Source of the DNA: Castanea sativa
Taxonomy: Eukaryota; Streptophyta; Magnoliopsida; Fagales; Fagaceae
Assembly: GCF_040712315.1 (NCBI RefSeq)
Contig: NC_134022.1
Location: 2,976,001 to 3,040,000, forward strand
Reading direction: 5' to 3'
Length of the DNA stretch: 64,000 bases
Shown here: piece by piece, positions 47,836 to 59,759 of the stretch
Position numbering within the stretch: the stretch's first letter is position 1
How the letters are laid out: the number at the start of each line of letters is the position of its first letter
The notes under the pieces: model-generated
What the model saw: only the letters and a program-made list of their open reading frames with translations
Databases searched by the model: none
Told to the model about the DNA's origin: nothing
Program-made: the position numbers and the translations under genes

Positions 47836-48038
47836 TCCCCCTGGTTCTAAAGACTATTTATAGGAAGCATTCAATCCTTTAAGAGATGAAATAACACAGT
47901 CCTACTTCTACTAGAGAATGGAAATCAACCTAATTATGGGGAAAAAATAAATCCCAACTGAACTAAGGAAAAGAAAATTATGGTCCAACTACAAAAGCAT
48001 AAAATAGTGGGATATCTTGGAATCATGCAAGAAAACTC
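47836..48038 (+). pseudogene. Micro-fragment of the GEN-like gene 5' region
   Basis: 47836-47990 resembles 30110-30285 (upstream of GEN-like copy 2). 48007-48037 is a near-perfect piece of GEN exon 1 encoding WDILESCKKT. Homology then ends, so this is a third, tiny duplicated piece. Confidence 0.65.
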
Positions 48039-48513
48039 AGTTTCAAGTTTATTTAATTAAGATATCTCTATTAACTTCTAGTTTTTATTTTTTCTGTAGT
48101 CCACCTTCTCTCCTATACACTAGTTATAATTAAAGAGAGCAATAATTTGAGATAAAGTAGTGGCGGTGATATGAAAATCATCAAATAAAGACTTACTTCT
48201 CTTTCTTACTTCCATTGCATCTCTGCACCATCCTCTAGCATAAACTTACCTCCAGTTATTTCACTTCCAATCCAACCATGTGTTGCAATTTTTATTCAAA
48301 CATCATCTTTTACTTCAAATCTCAGTGTCTGATAGAAGTTTACAAAAGCTGCCTTTGCAGCCTAGTGGTTCAATTTTCAAAACACCAAAAGAAGAAGAAA
48401 ACCAGTAAGTGCTGTCATTTATTAAGGGAAAATGGCATCCAGTGAGATGGAAGAGGGCAAAACAAAGAAAATGCAAAGGAGAAATCAAATTGACCTCATA
48501 AACTTGTGTTGTA

Positions 48514-48532
48514 TGTGTGTGTGTGTGTGTGT
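48514..48532. repeat. (GT)n microsatellite
   Basis: About nine GT units. The rest of 48040-49240 shows no supported gene. Confidence 0.85.
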
Positions 48533-48944
48533 AACCGTGTGCATATGATACCGATTGGTTTTGATAAAATCTATTATGACAAAGTTAGGAAGACCATGAA
48601 ATTGAATCATCATATTCATTCTTCTAAGACATTTCTAGCTATGAGTTAATGACGTGCAGATTTTCTCCTTATTATGGTGTTGTATAAACAGTGAAGCTTA
48701 CACTAAGGTCATGCATAATTTTTATTCTGATTTTATCGTCTGCATAATATGGTAAATTTATCCCGTCAGAATCCTTTTTTATTTTAATAATAATTGCAGA
48801 CTCGCACGATGCATGAGAATAAATAATTATTTTGTATTGTAATATAATGTATAATTTTTACTCTAAAATTTTTTCAAGATAATTTGTTCTCTGTAAATAT
48901 TAAACAATTTCTATTTGGTCTTTTCTCAAAAAAAAAAAAAATTC

Positions 48945-49640
48945 TATTCGATCCAATTAGGTCTACTTCAGTTCAATTTGGTCAACTCGGTCAATTTTGA
49001 CCCCCCTTCAGTTCATTTTAGACTAATTGAGCCTTAAATTGATTCTTTTTGTAGGTTTTATTTTTTATTTCAGATCAAAATTTCATTTTTTTTCTTGATT
49101 TTTGGGTTGAGAAGCATGAAATTTTATCATATTTAGGCTAAACACTTTAGTTTTGAGTTAAAAAATACAAAGAAAATACTAATATAGACATTAGAAATTA
49201 GAAATATGAGCCTTAAAAATGCAATAAAAATTATAAATAATTAAAGTGTTATTCAGTCCACATTAGTTCTATTCAGTCTATTCAGTCCTCTTTGCTCCAA
49301 TTTGGTCCTATATAGTCCATTCTATCCTCTCAAATTAAATTCGGTCCATTCAGTCGAATTCAGTCTACTTCGGTCCATTCAGGTAAAATTGGACCTATTC
49401 GGTCCACATTGGTCCTATTCAGTTAATTCTGTCTACTTTGGTTCTATTTGGTCCTATTCGGTCCATACTACCCACTTTGATCCACTTTAGTCCTATTCAG
49501 AACATTCGTTCCACTCTGCTTTTATTCGGTCCAATCTGTCCACATTGGTCCTATTCGGTCCACCTTGTTCCTATTTGGTCCTATGTCCATTTGGTCCATT
49601 CGGGTCATATTGGTTCATTTTGGTCCACCTCAATCTATTT
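48945..49640. repeat. Degenerate TTCGGTCC-type minisatellite
   Basis: Dozens of short words of the form ATT(C/T)(G/A)GTCC(A/T) recur with irregular 9-12 base spacing, densest at 49255-49630. Examples are 'attcggtccacattggtcct' and 'tttggtcctattcggtcca'. Open frames across it (49302-49659) rotate through Phe-Gly-Pro/Ser-Tyr/Ile-type repeats in all three frames and are artefacts of the repeat. Confidence 0.8.
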
Positions 49641-49659
49641 TTGTGCACTTACATCATGA

Positions 49660-50690
49660 GAAAGCACATGTTTGGGTTGAAGGCACCTAATATAAATCCA
49701 AATTTATTAAAAAAAAAATTCAAACTCATAATATCTAAAATTTTAAACATAGCATTTGTTGTGTATATCGTTCAATGCACTAATTAATTAAAATTCATAT
49801 GTAATATGGAAAACATATCCACTTGTCAAAACTATGGTTTCTAAGACCATATTTTTATAATATAATATAATATAAATGATTTTCTAACATCATGTTCAAT
49901 TTAAGTTCTTACTTGGCTAATGTTTGGTTGCCATTGACCAAAATTTTCATATTAATACTATAGCTTGAATTGTGAGTGATGGCATGTTTTTTGCTCGATT
50001 CATGTAATTTTCCGATTTCATACTTTCATGTACTTCTTATGTTTGTTTCCATAGTGATTTAGAGATTAATGGATGCTTGGAATGACAATTCCGTATTTCG
50101 AAATTCATAATTTACCATTTTTGAATTTGTTTTTTTATTCAGGAAAGATACTTCATCAATATTTGAAGGTTGTAGCTGCCATACATGCCAGAACCATAGA
50201 AAAGCATACATTAATCACCTACTCAATGTTCACGTAATGATGGCTTAGACCTAATAGAAACGTACAAGTTTTCATTGGTCCCGATAATAATGATAATAAT
50301 TCCTATTGTTGTAGTAATAATAATAATCCTGTTTAGTTTATTATTATTATTTTTAAATCATAACCCTGTCCTTGATGTTGCAGACATTACACACATCATT
50401 TTTTGAGATTCTTCAACACAATAAGAGAATAAATTTAAGGCAGGAAACTTTGAGCAGTTTCACAGACAGTTTAATGAGGAACTCAAATGTAAATAGGAGG
50501 GATTGAATCCTAGATATTAATAAGCGAAGGGCTTCTAATTACATTTCTATTGGAGTCTAGTTTTGTCATAATCTTGTCCTTGATGTTGCAAACATTTCAA
50601 ACGTCATTTTTTTGAGATTCTTCTGCACAATAAGGCAGCAAACTTAGAGCACTTTCACAGTAATCTACGCTTTTTTTTCCCTCTTCTCAT
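49660..50690. other. Intergenic, no supported gene
   Basis: AT-rich. It contains a near-duplicate phrase 'cataa(c/t)c-t(g)tccttgatgttgca' with 'ttttttgagattcttc' at 50355-50420 and again at 50567-50625. Confidence 0.5.
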
Positions 50691-50756
50691 TGCAAATTAA
50701 ATTGGAGCTTCATTGCATAAGTTGGAGTTCATAAAGAAAATGTTGAGAACCAGTAA

Positions 50757-53020
50757 GAAGATGGAATCTAGGAAGGTTGCTTCAAGGGGACCTGGGCCTC
50801 CATAGCCGAGAGAGAGAGAGAGATTTGCACAATTGCAGTATATTCATCAATGAGTAGTTACAGTCCAAGTGTACCTTCTTATATTAGACTTAGATACTAA
50901 CTAACCCCCAGATTATCAGCTAAGTAAGCTAACCAACCCAACCAACAATTGCTAACCAACCCAACCAACAATTGCTAACTTGTCATACCAGTCAATCACA
51001 GCCTCAATGTTACTATAGAACCCACACACAATGCAATTTGTATAGATTCCAAACAGAAAACTAAGGCAAGAGAAGCACAAGAATTATGAAAGATAGAGAC
51101 AAGATGAAGCTATAATTAAGGAAGACTTATGTTAAAAGGAAACTTAACTAGTTCATGGCAGGCTACAACAAATGCTTATGATTAAATAGGCTTTTTAGAC
51201 AAAACAAGCCATCAATGCTTAGCTCAAATAATTTTTTTGCCTTTGTTTATTTTCTCAAATAATTAACAATGGTGATCATTTAAACATCACCATAGAAAGA
51301 AGTGGATTATTGTTTTCGGTATGATTTTCATGTATGCTACGGCCATACTTCTTTGAGGATTCTAAATAGGACCTTCAAAGTTCATTAACTACAAACTTTC
51401 TTACAAGTGGGAGAAAGCATGCCACAGGACACCATTGAACTGACTTGTAGGTTGCAAGTTTCATGCTCATTTTCGTATGTTCAAACAGGTTACAAGACAT
51501 GCTTTCGTATTACAAAGGCCTTTAGCCAAAGCAAAGCTTACTATTCACATCCCACTTCTTATAGATTTGAGATACCTTTTTTGAATTTTCAGTTAAGAAA
51601 CTGCATACCAGTAGCAGATAGATGCCTAGGAACATGCAAATGTAATATCAAATGTCATTCTGGCAAAGGTGCAAAACTGGGTTGAGCTGTAGTACTTTTG
51701 CAAACATAATGAAGGAACCAACATAGCCTAGCCCGGTGATGGGTTCAACCATCACTGTTCCTCACACAACCTTTGGTTTCACAAACATCTTCTTCTTTCG
51801 TCCAACCCCCCCCCCCCCCCTGTGAATTAGAATCTATTCATCACAAACAATTACATCAGTATTAATTAATAAAGTATAACATTTTGTGTCCTAAACATAT
51901 TTTTGTTTTTTTTAGATGAATGGGAATTTATTACTTAAAAACAATTACAGTAGTATCAAGACAAGCAGACTACCAAAGAATCAAAACCATACAAAGATCA
52001 TTATAAAAAAAAAGGGATAAAATACTACAAATAATAGGACAACATATCATCAAAAGAAAACGGAAGAATATACCAATCCAACTGTTAAGACTTAAGAATC
52101 AGATAGTCTCCTATTTATCAAAAAATAAAAAAAGAATTAGATAGTCTCCATCTAACCTTTATTTCTAGATGAATCCTCGATATGCCTGCTTGATGCCAGT
52201 CTCCATCTAACCTTTAAGACAATAATCTTGAAGATAGTTTCTTCATCTTTAGATTGTTACCATGCCATTGAGTGTTTTCCCAATCCAACTGTGATATAAA
52301 TGAGCAATCCAAGCAACTTTAAGAATGAGAACAACAAAGTTCTTTTGCCTTTTAGAACTCCAATTGCCCAAGCTAACTCTGCATCCCAAGTACCAGGTTT
52401 TCTAGGAATGGAACAAAGCTTAATAGTTACTCCCAAATATGTTTTAATATCCAAGCGAATAGAGACTATGATCTCTACTTTCTCCATCTTCTAAAAATGC
52501 AATGAAGTACACCATCTTGGTAAATCCCATTGCAGCCACCAATCCCTAGTGGATAATCCTATTCTTAATAGCTAGCCAGTAGCCAAGCAGTGAAACTATG
52601 CTTGTGAATAGATTCAGAAAACTACAGAAGCTTGCACTACTAAATTTTCGGTAGAGTAACTCCAATAGCACTCCATATTTCCTAAAATTCGAATATTACA
52701 GATTTTGCAAGTTCTGAAGTGACATTTTCTTCTGCACTCTTAATTTCTTATCAATGTTTCACCTTAGTATACTGCCAATTTAGTTACCTACAATATGCCA
52801 ATTTTGTTTCTTCAATGAATGTACCATTTCATCCTCATCACTAAAAAAAGAAAAAAGAAAAAGAAAAAGAAAAAGAGGAACCACAACATAGCAATCATCC
52901 AGCCAAAGATAATTAAGTACTATTCCCATATTCAGTAAGACGTATGAGAAATTGTCCACCTAAATAGGAGTCTGAAAATTTATAAAACTTTCACATGGCA
53001 AATAGCTAGTAAGTGTCCCT
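50757..53020. repeat. Segmental duplication, flank block X (copy 2)
   Basis: Paralogue of 17940-20190. It begins at 'agaagatggaatctagg' and runs to 'gcaaatagctagtaagtgtcc'. There the RLP A side jumps to sequence that on this side lies about 3.2 kb further on (56222). Confidence 0.85.
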
Positions 53021-53039
53021 TACAATGCCTTTTCACTAC

Positions 53040-53545
53040 TGCCCCTCAGATAGGTGACCTGATATTAAATGAATAACATTTCTCTAAATAAATGAATCAT
53101 CCAATTTTAAATATCCCAAAATTAAAGGAAAGCACTGCTGAGAGACATGTTATTTTGAAGAAAATTAACTATTATTTGGAAGACGAAAACAAAAGTGTCA
53201 AAGTAATCTTACAACTATATAAAAATATTGTGTACATTTTATGAACATTTCAAGAAAAAAAGGTAGAAAAACTTGAAAATCAGGATCCAAGGTAAGTTTA
53301 TTTATTTCTTTGAGATTTAAGAAAATAACTCTGAGAATATTCTCCTCAAACATTGAAGGCCAAATTTGGCAGGGGATAAGTAGAGTTTAGAGACCCACTA
53401 TTTTGTAGCCTAGGCTTCCTTCTTAGAAATTTGATATAAACAACATGTATAGTTTGCATAGTCATTACAATCTTGAATCGTTTTCGTTGAGAGTTTACAA
53501 AGTGATCACTAAAAGAGATTTTAAAGAGAGCTAGATGAACCCTTA
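53040..53545. repeat. RLP 3'-flank repeat (diverged copy)
   Basis: Aligns with 55870-56345: 'ggaaagcactgctga', 'tttggcaggggat/gga' and 'cctaggcttccttctta' are shared. The two copies bracket the decayed RLP at 53.8-55.2 kb, which indicates an old tandem RLP duplication. Confidence 0.7.
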
Positions 53546-53775
53546 GCTCATCTATGGGGGTAATATATCAACTTTTATTTTCAAAGTACACAAAACAAAG
53601 GTATATATGCTCCATACAAATATGGGATAATAAAAGACTCTTAAAAAGTGCTAGAGAAAAGAAGTATATTGGAGCACCTTGGTATATGTCCCAAGGCTAT
53701 TATTGGAAAAAATCCAATACCAAAAGACAAGCAAGTTGCCATATTTTTGGACAAGTGTCATTTCAACCATCCAGC

Positions 53776-55200
53776 TTAGTACAAATCCCTCTCCAGCTTG
53801 GTACAATTCCCTCTGAACCTATTCCAGTCTAGATCAAGGAGCCCACAATGTGTGTAGTTCTGCAACGAAAAAGGTACAATTGTGAAGAAGCTATTGTTGT
53901 TCAAGCACAGGGGTTCAAGCTTATATAAGGGAGCCAATGAGTTGTGATTGTGAATCACATCTGAAAGGTTATTGTTCCCAATTTAATTGGGTCAAAATAG
54001 CTAATGCATCTAGCATTGATGAAATTCTCTTGAAAGAGATTTATCTGATATGTCAAGAACTATTGTTGTAGACCATTGATACATTTAGAGCTCAATCAAC
54101 AAGTTCATAATAAAGTTCCAGAACCAGTTTAGAATTGTCTGAAATTCCTATTTGTGAGATGTCTAACTGCATAAGATTTCTGTATTGGTAATGATGCAGG
54201 GAATTGTGGACCAATTGGACAAGCACTCACTGCAATGGCATTGAGTTCAAAAGTAGGATCCCCACTGGGGCTTACATTCATGACAATCGGGTGTGAAAAT
54301 GTAAGGTCCATGAGTTAAACAATTTTTCAAGAGATTTAGGATGGGGCCACAGAAGTTGTCATATATAGAATAAAAGATATGCAAGATGCCTATAATGGCC
54401 TAAGAAATCTGGGATTTGCCCAGACAGCTGATTGTTGGACAGAAAAAAGTTTAACATTGCAAAAAGATTTAGTTTGGCACTCGGTAATTGGTGTTGTAGA
54501 TTACTAGAGTCTAGGACTGGTATGAAAGTCTATTGTGCCACTGAAATGATTCATAGAAAGATTAGCCAAGAGCTTCGTAGCTCAATTGACACCTCATGAT
54601 GTTTCCAACAAAGACATCCGAGGTTCAAATCCCCCTCTCCCATTTTCAAAACTATTATAAAAAAAATTAAAAAAAGATTCATAGAAAGATTAAGCTCTTC
54701 AAGGGATAGACAATTAACATTTACAGGGACTGACGAACGTCATGAAGTTGGCATTGAGATAACCATAATGTTAAAAGAGAAGGGAGCTGATTCATTACCA
54801 ACACTTGCATAAAAATATTGCATAGAAAAAAGATGAGAAACCAACACTAGACTATTCATATAAAGATCATTTTCTTGTAGATTAAAAAAGCAAAGCTGTG
54901 ATAGATTTCTAAGCTCCTGAGAAATGAATACTCCAAATCCTGCAAATGAGAGGTCAAGAAGTCTAAGTCTCTCCAAGTAACCAAAATAATTAACTCAATT
55001 TATTTATTTGTTCTAGCTCCAATAAAAAGGATTAATCTTGCCACCCAACAGTAATCTATATTTATCAGAAGAATATTAATTCCTAGAAGGAGGTCAATCC
55101 AATTTCCACTTACATTCGCATGTTAGAGTCCAATCCATCTTCAGCAATCTTGAACAGACAAAGACAAGAGCCCGTTTAAAGGACTTCTACCAGCTTTGAA
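53776..55200 (-). pseudogene. Decayed LRR receptor-like protein relic
   Basis: Read on the minus strand from about 55200, mixed frames recall an RLP N-terminus (KAGRSPLNGLLSLSVQDC near 55190-55130). LRR-like lines follow, such as MERLRLLDLSFAGFG and LRNLSQLCFFNLQENDLY at 54740-54976. Further broken LRRs (YKLEPLCLNNNSFF, LLDLDWNRF) lie at 53776-53958. No full repeat array, island or membrane helix survives, and a SINE interrupts it. Its place between the two 3'-flank repeats suggests an older tandem sister of RLP B. Confidence 0.7.
54565..54675 (+). mobile_element. SINE with 17-bp target-site duplication
   Basis: A 111-bp element with a box-A-like 'tagctcaattga', a box-B-like 'gaggttcaaatcccc' and an A-rich tail. 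It is flanked by a perfect 17-bp duplication gattcatagaaagatta (54548-54564 and 54676-54692). It is inserted in the RLP relic. Confidence 0.92.
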
Positions 55201-55228
55201 ACTTAAAAAGGGCTTGATTTTATTTCTC

Positions 55229-55800
55229 ATTGCAAGTTAGATTGGAGCTTGCATAGGCTGGAATTGTAGGGATTACAGAGAAAACAATGGCAAGAGAAGC
55301 ACACAAATTGTGAAAGATACAGATACGATGAAGCAATAAGTAAGGAAGAATTGTGTTCAAAGGAACCTATACACATTTAATAGTAGGCAACAACACAAGC
55401 ATATGGTTAAATAGGTTATTTAGCCAAAACTGGCCATTGATGCTTAACTAACAAATAATGTTTATGTCTTTGTTCATTTACTCTAGTAGTGATCATTTAA
55501 ATATCACCTTAGAAAGAAGTGGACTACTGTTTATGATTTGATTTTCTCACCACATGAGAATTTTCATGTATGCTTTTTTAATAAGTAAATTTTCATGTAT
55601 ACTAGGGTCATGCTTCTTTGTATACTTTAAAATAGGACCTTAATGTATACTACAGACTTTCTTGCAAGTGGGAGAAAGTATTCCACTGGACACTATTGAA
55701 CTTGACTTGCAAGTTGCATGTTCATCTTCAATATGATGTTTGAGAAATTGTGCACCTATATAGAGAACCAAAAATCTATAAGACTTCCATTGATATGACC
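55229..55800. repeat. Diverged copy of block X (X')
   Basis: Shares with 50690-51520 and 18210-18650 a chain of phrases such as 'gcaagagaagcaca', 'ggaagaattgtgtt', 'gtgggagaaag-att-cac-ggacac-attgaact' and 'ttgcaagttgcatg'. It lies upstream (minus-strand sense) of the RLP relic. Confidence 0.7.
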
Positions 55801-55869
55801 AATCCCAATTAAGTTTCCAAATCCCCTTGCAATACCTTTCAGTGTTGGCCCTTTGAAAGCATAACCATG

Positions 55870-56345
55870 ACTCTTAAAAAATGCACTATCCAGTTATAAA
55901 TATCCTGAAACTCAAGGAAAGCACTGCTGAAAGGAGAAAGTTATAGTAAATTAAATATCATTCGGGAGACCTGAGTAAACAGAAGCATAGCAGTTGACTT
56001 ACTACCTTATCAAAATATTGTATACATTTAATTAACATTTCAAGAAAAACAAAAAAGCTAAAAAACTTTAAATTCAAGATCCAAGGCAGTTTTTATTTAT
56101 TTCTTTAAGAATATCAGAAACAATTCTCCTCTGACATCAAAGGCCAGATTTGGCAGGGGAGGAATGGTAAACTTTAGAGAGCCACCATTTCATAGCCTAG
56201 GATTCCTTCTTAAAAACCAGTTGTAAGGGATGAAACTAATAGCCTTGAAATTTGTTAAAAAAACATGATTATTTTTTCAAGTTATGCACAATTTTGTTGT
56301 TCTTCATTGAGACTTTACAAAGTGATCGCTAGGAGATTCTAAAGA
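55870..56345. repeat. RLP 3'-flank repeat (RLP B side)
   Basis: Partner of 53040-53545. From 56222 onward it is also nearly identical to 20200 onward, downstream of RLP A. Confidence 0.7.
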
Positions 56346-56810
56346 GAGCTAGCAAGATAGCCGGATCCCAGATGAACATTGGGAATAGATCAATTTTTTT
56401 TTTTTTTTTAAGTAACAAAAACAAAGCCTAGGTGTCAATTCAAGGTATAGTATACTAATTTTATTGAATCCATTGCTTGTCTAAACTAAAATTTGATTTT
56501 ATAATATTAATCTACAGGGATTAAGTGAAACAACAAATTGGATTGCCTTTAACGTTCATAGGAAGAAACACCATATTCAGATATGCCAATGGAGTGTATT
56601 AACTAACACAAAGATATTATAGACACATCCAAATATTGATTAACATGATCGCATAACATTTGCACTAAATATGAAGAATCATACAACATGTACTTACAAT
56701 GAAACAACACCCTAAAGCTTGTGCCCATGTGATCTAGACATCATCAAAATATTGATTTAACATGATCAAATGACATTTGTACTAAATATGAAGAATCTTA
56801 CAACATTTAA

Positions 56811-59753
56811 TTAAAATGAAACAACATCCTTAAGATTGTACCACATATGATCTAAGAATTGAAAGTACATAATTCTCCACTGCTTGTTCAATAATAAAGG
56901 ACCACATACACTCCAAAACCCAACCACAAAGCCGAGTGCCATGCTCACATAGAACCAATCAACTTCAAGTCCACCAATTTTTTTACTACTTATGTTTTCA
57001 TTGTTGGGTTTTACACCATTTGTAGTACAATTAACAGTAAGGGGTGGTCCACAAAGTTTGTTTCCAACATAACTGGATGGATTGAGGCTTTGTAGCTGAG
57101 TGCTCAAAGGGATTTTCCCAGTCAAATTGTTGTTTGACAAGTTCAAATAATTTAAAAATGTCAAACTTGACATGCTTGAGGGAATTTGACCCGAAAGTTG
57201 GTTCAAAGAGAAGTCTATAGATTCCAAAGATCCCATAGCACCTATATTCTCAGGAATACTTCCAATTAAGAAATTATATGACAAATTCAACGATTGTAGC
57301 CCTTGAAGACTAGTAACTTCTTTGGGGATCTCTCCTGATAAATTGTTCTTGAAGAAGTCTATGCTTTTTATCAGTTGAAGAATGGTGCTATACTCTAGAA
57401 TGTTCCCCTTTATAACTAGAAATGCACTTTCAAGAGGAAGAATTGCACCATTATAATGAGATATATTATAAGAATTCAAGTGGTCATTTAAAATATTATT
57501 TGTGGCCATGGCACTAAAATTTTTAACACAACTAGGTATGCTTCCAGACAGCTTATTATGTGAAAGGTCCAGTATCTGGAGTGAAGTTAGAGCGCATAAT
57601 TCTTTTGGTATGTGACCATGGAAATAGTTTGAGCGAAGGCTAAGAATCATCAAGCTCGTACATCTATGCCCAATCCATGAAGGTATGTTTCCAGCAAACC
57701 TATTTTCAGCAACATCAATAATTACCAACACTTCACAATTTTTCAAAGATGATGGTAATTTTCTAGAGAATGTGTTGTTGTATAGGTGCAAAGATTTAAG
57801 ATTAGTCAAAGACCCCATGGATGCTGGAATACTACCACTGAAATTGTTGTTCCTCAAATTCAAGACCCTCAAGTTGTTCCAATTCATCAAACAATCAGGT
57901 ATTATTCCTGATAAAAGATTTTTTTCAAGATTGAGATATTGTATTATTTTGGGCTCATTCACCTTGAAACAAAAAAAGTGAGAAATAGATCTAGAGAATG
58001 AATTGTTAGAAAGATCTAGCACATACACTTTAGAGGATATACAAGGTAACGGACCTTTGAAATGGTTTGAACTTAAATCAATCACTGTAGCAGACAAAAT
58101 CATGGGACTTTTTGGAATTTCTCCATGGATTAGATTGTGGGAGAGATTTAGATAGTAGAACTGTGAAGACAAGTTCCAAAATGAAGGAGGAACCACATCT
58201 GAAATCCTTGTATCAGAAATGTCTAACAACTGTAGATGCCTTTGTGAACAAAGCCATAAGGGAAATTTTGGCCCTAAATTCCATGATTGCAAGTATAAAT
58301 CCTCAAGCTAAAAAGGAGGAACCCAATTTTGACTTACTTTTAAAGTCAGTTGGTTTCCAGATGCAAAAAGTATCCTCAAACTGGTTAAATTGGAAAAATG
58401 AACTTCAGACACAACACCTTTCAACATATTAGAATCAATATGTAAAGTCTCAAGTTTGGAAAGCTGTCCAAAACTTTGAGGGATTGTTCCGTTGAATTGA
58501 TTGTCTGAAAAATCTAGGTATGTCAAAGATGAAAGATTTGATAGAGACACTGGAATTGGACCTAATATTGAATTATTCCTAAGAGAAAGCTGTACTAGTT
58601 TTTTAAATTGCCCAAGTACATCAGTTAAATGACCAGAAAGTCGAGCATGTCTTAATCTTAAGGTCTCTAGTCTATACAACCTTGATAAAATTTCTAAGAT
58701 CTTAGATACCTCTTGATTCAATCTGTTGGATGGCAAGTCAATTGTAATACTAACAGCAGATGTTAGGTTTCCAATGGCACTGGAGATTGTACCCTGCAAA
58801 TTATTGCTGCCAAGGTTGAGAAACTCAAGACGACTAAAACTATACAACCAATTGGGAATTGAAGAGTTGAAATTGTTCCAAGATAGATCGAGGTGACTAA
58901 GAGAAGTCATGTTTTGGAGATCAACAGGGATTGGACCTTGAAAGTGATTGTCAGATAGATCTAGAGAAACAAGATTACGAAGTCCAAAGATCCATGATGG
59001 GATCAAAGTGTTCTCTAAATAGTTCCTTGAAAGATCCAGGGTGAGAAGAGATGAAAAGTTAATGGTGGGAGTCGGTGGAATGAAAGGCCTAAGTAGGCAA
59101 TTGGACAACCGTAAGTCTAACAAGGAAGGGAGTGTGTTTATGACTTGAACCCAATCAGAGGCTTTGCTAAGATTAACATAACTCATATCGAGATGTTGTA
59201 GCAAAGGAAGACCAGAAAGCCATTCAAGGTTATTCACATATAAACCATAAACTTCGTAACTTTCGAGATTGAGAAAGTGCAAATTGGAGAGATTTCCTAG
59301 TTGATGAGGTATGAGTCCCACAAATCCCGCATTAGAGAGATTAAGATGGGTTAAACTCTTCATTAAACCGAGAAAGGAGGGAATAACAGTAGAAGTGAAA
59401 TTATTGAAGCTGAGGTCAAAGTAATTCAAATGCTTCAAATCAAGCAGAGAAGGATTTAGCTTACCACCAAGCACTGACGGCGCATAATAGCTTGTAAGAT
59501 TGAGTTGGTGGACGTGAGCAGTGAGGTTGTGGCAGACAACACCCTCCCATAGACAACAATCCCCATGGGCAGTCCAAGAGGAGAGCCGGTTTAAAGGATC
59601 AATAAGATGTTGCTTGAAGTTGAGAAGAGCCTGTCGCTCGGTATCGATGCAACGAAGCTCAGAAAGTCCGGCGCAGGAAAAGAAGAAGAGGAAATTAGGA
59701 AGAAAGAGAAAGGCAAGGAAAAGGAATGAAACGGGTCTGAAGGAAGCCTCCAT
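56811..59753 (-). pseudogene. EIX-type LRR receptor-like protein with one stop codon (RLP B)
   Basis: Same length (2943 bp) and co-linear with RLP A, including signal peptide, N-terminal cap (CIDTERQALLNFKQ), LRRs, island, membrane helix and short tail. The only visible lesion is TAG at 58308-58310, where RLP A has CAG (NWVPPFQLE). The frame is open on both sides: 481 residues before it and 498 after. The truncated product would be a secreted LRR ectodomain fragment; an internal ATG at 58290-58292 starts the second open stretch but lacks a signal peptide. The membrane segment keeps GFVVGFWSVCG, which RLP A does not. The TATA-like box and W-box cores upstream match RLP A. It could also be a natural null allele rather than a fixed pseudogene. 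Confidence 0.92.
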
Positions 59754-59759
59754 TATGAG

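Noticed and set aside
49302..49787. Three overlapping plus-strand frames of Phe/Gly/Pro/Ser/Tyr repeats
   Set aside because: All frames are open because of the short repeated words; this is not a gene.
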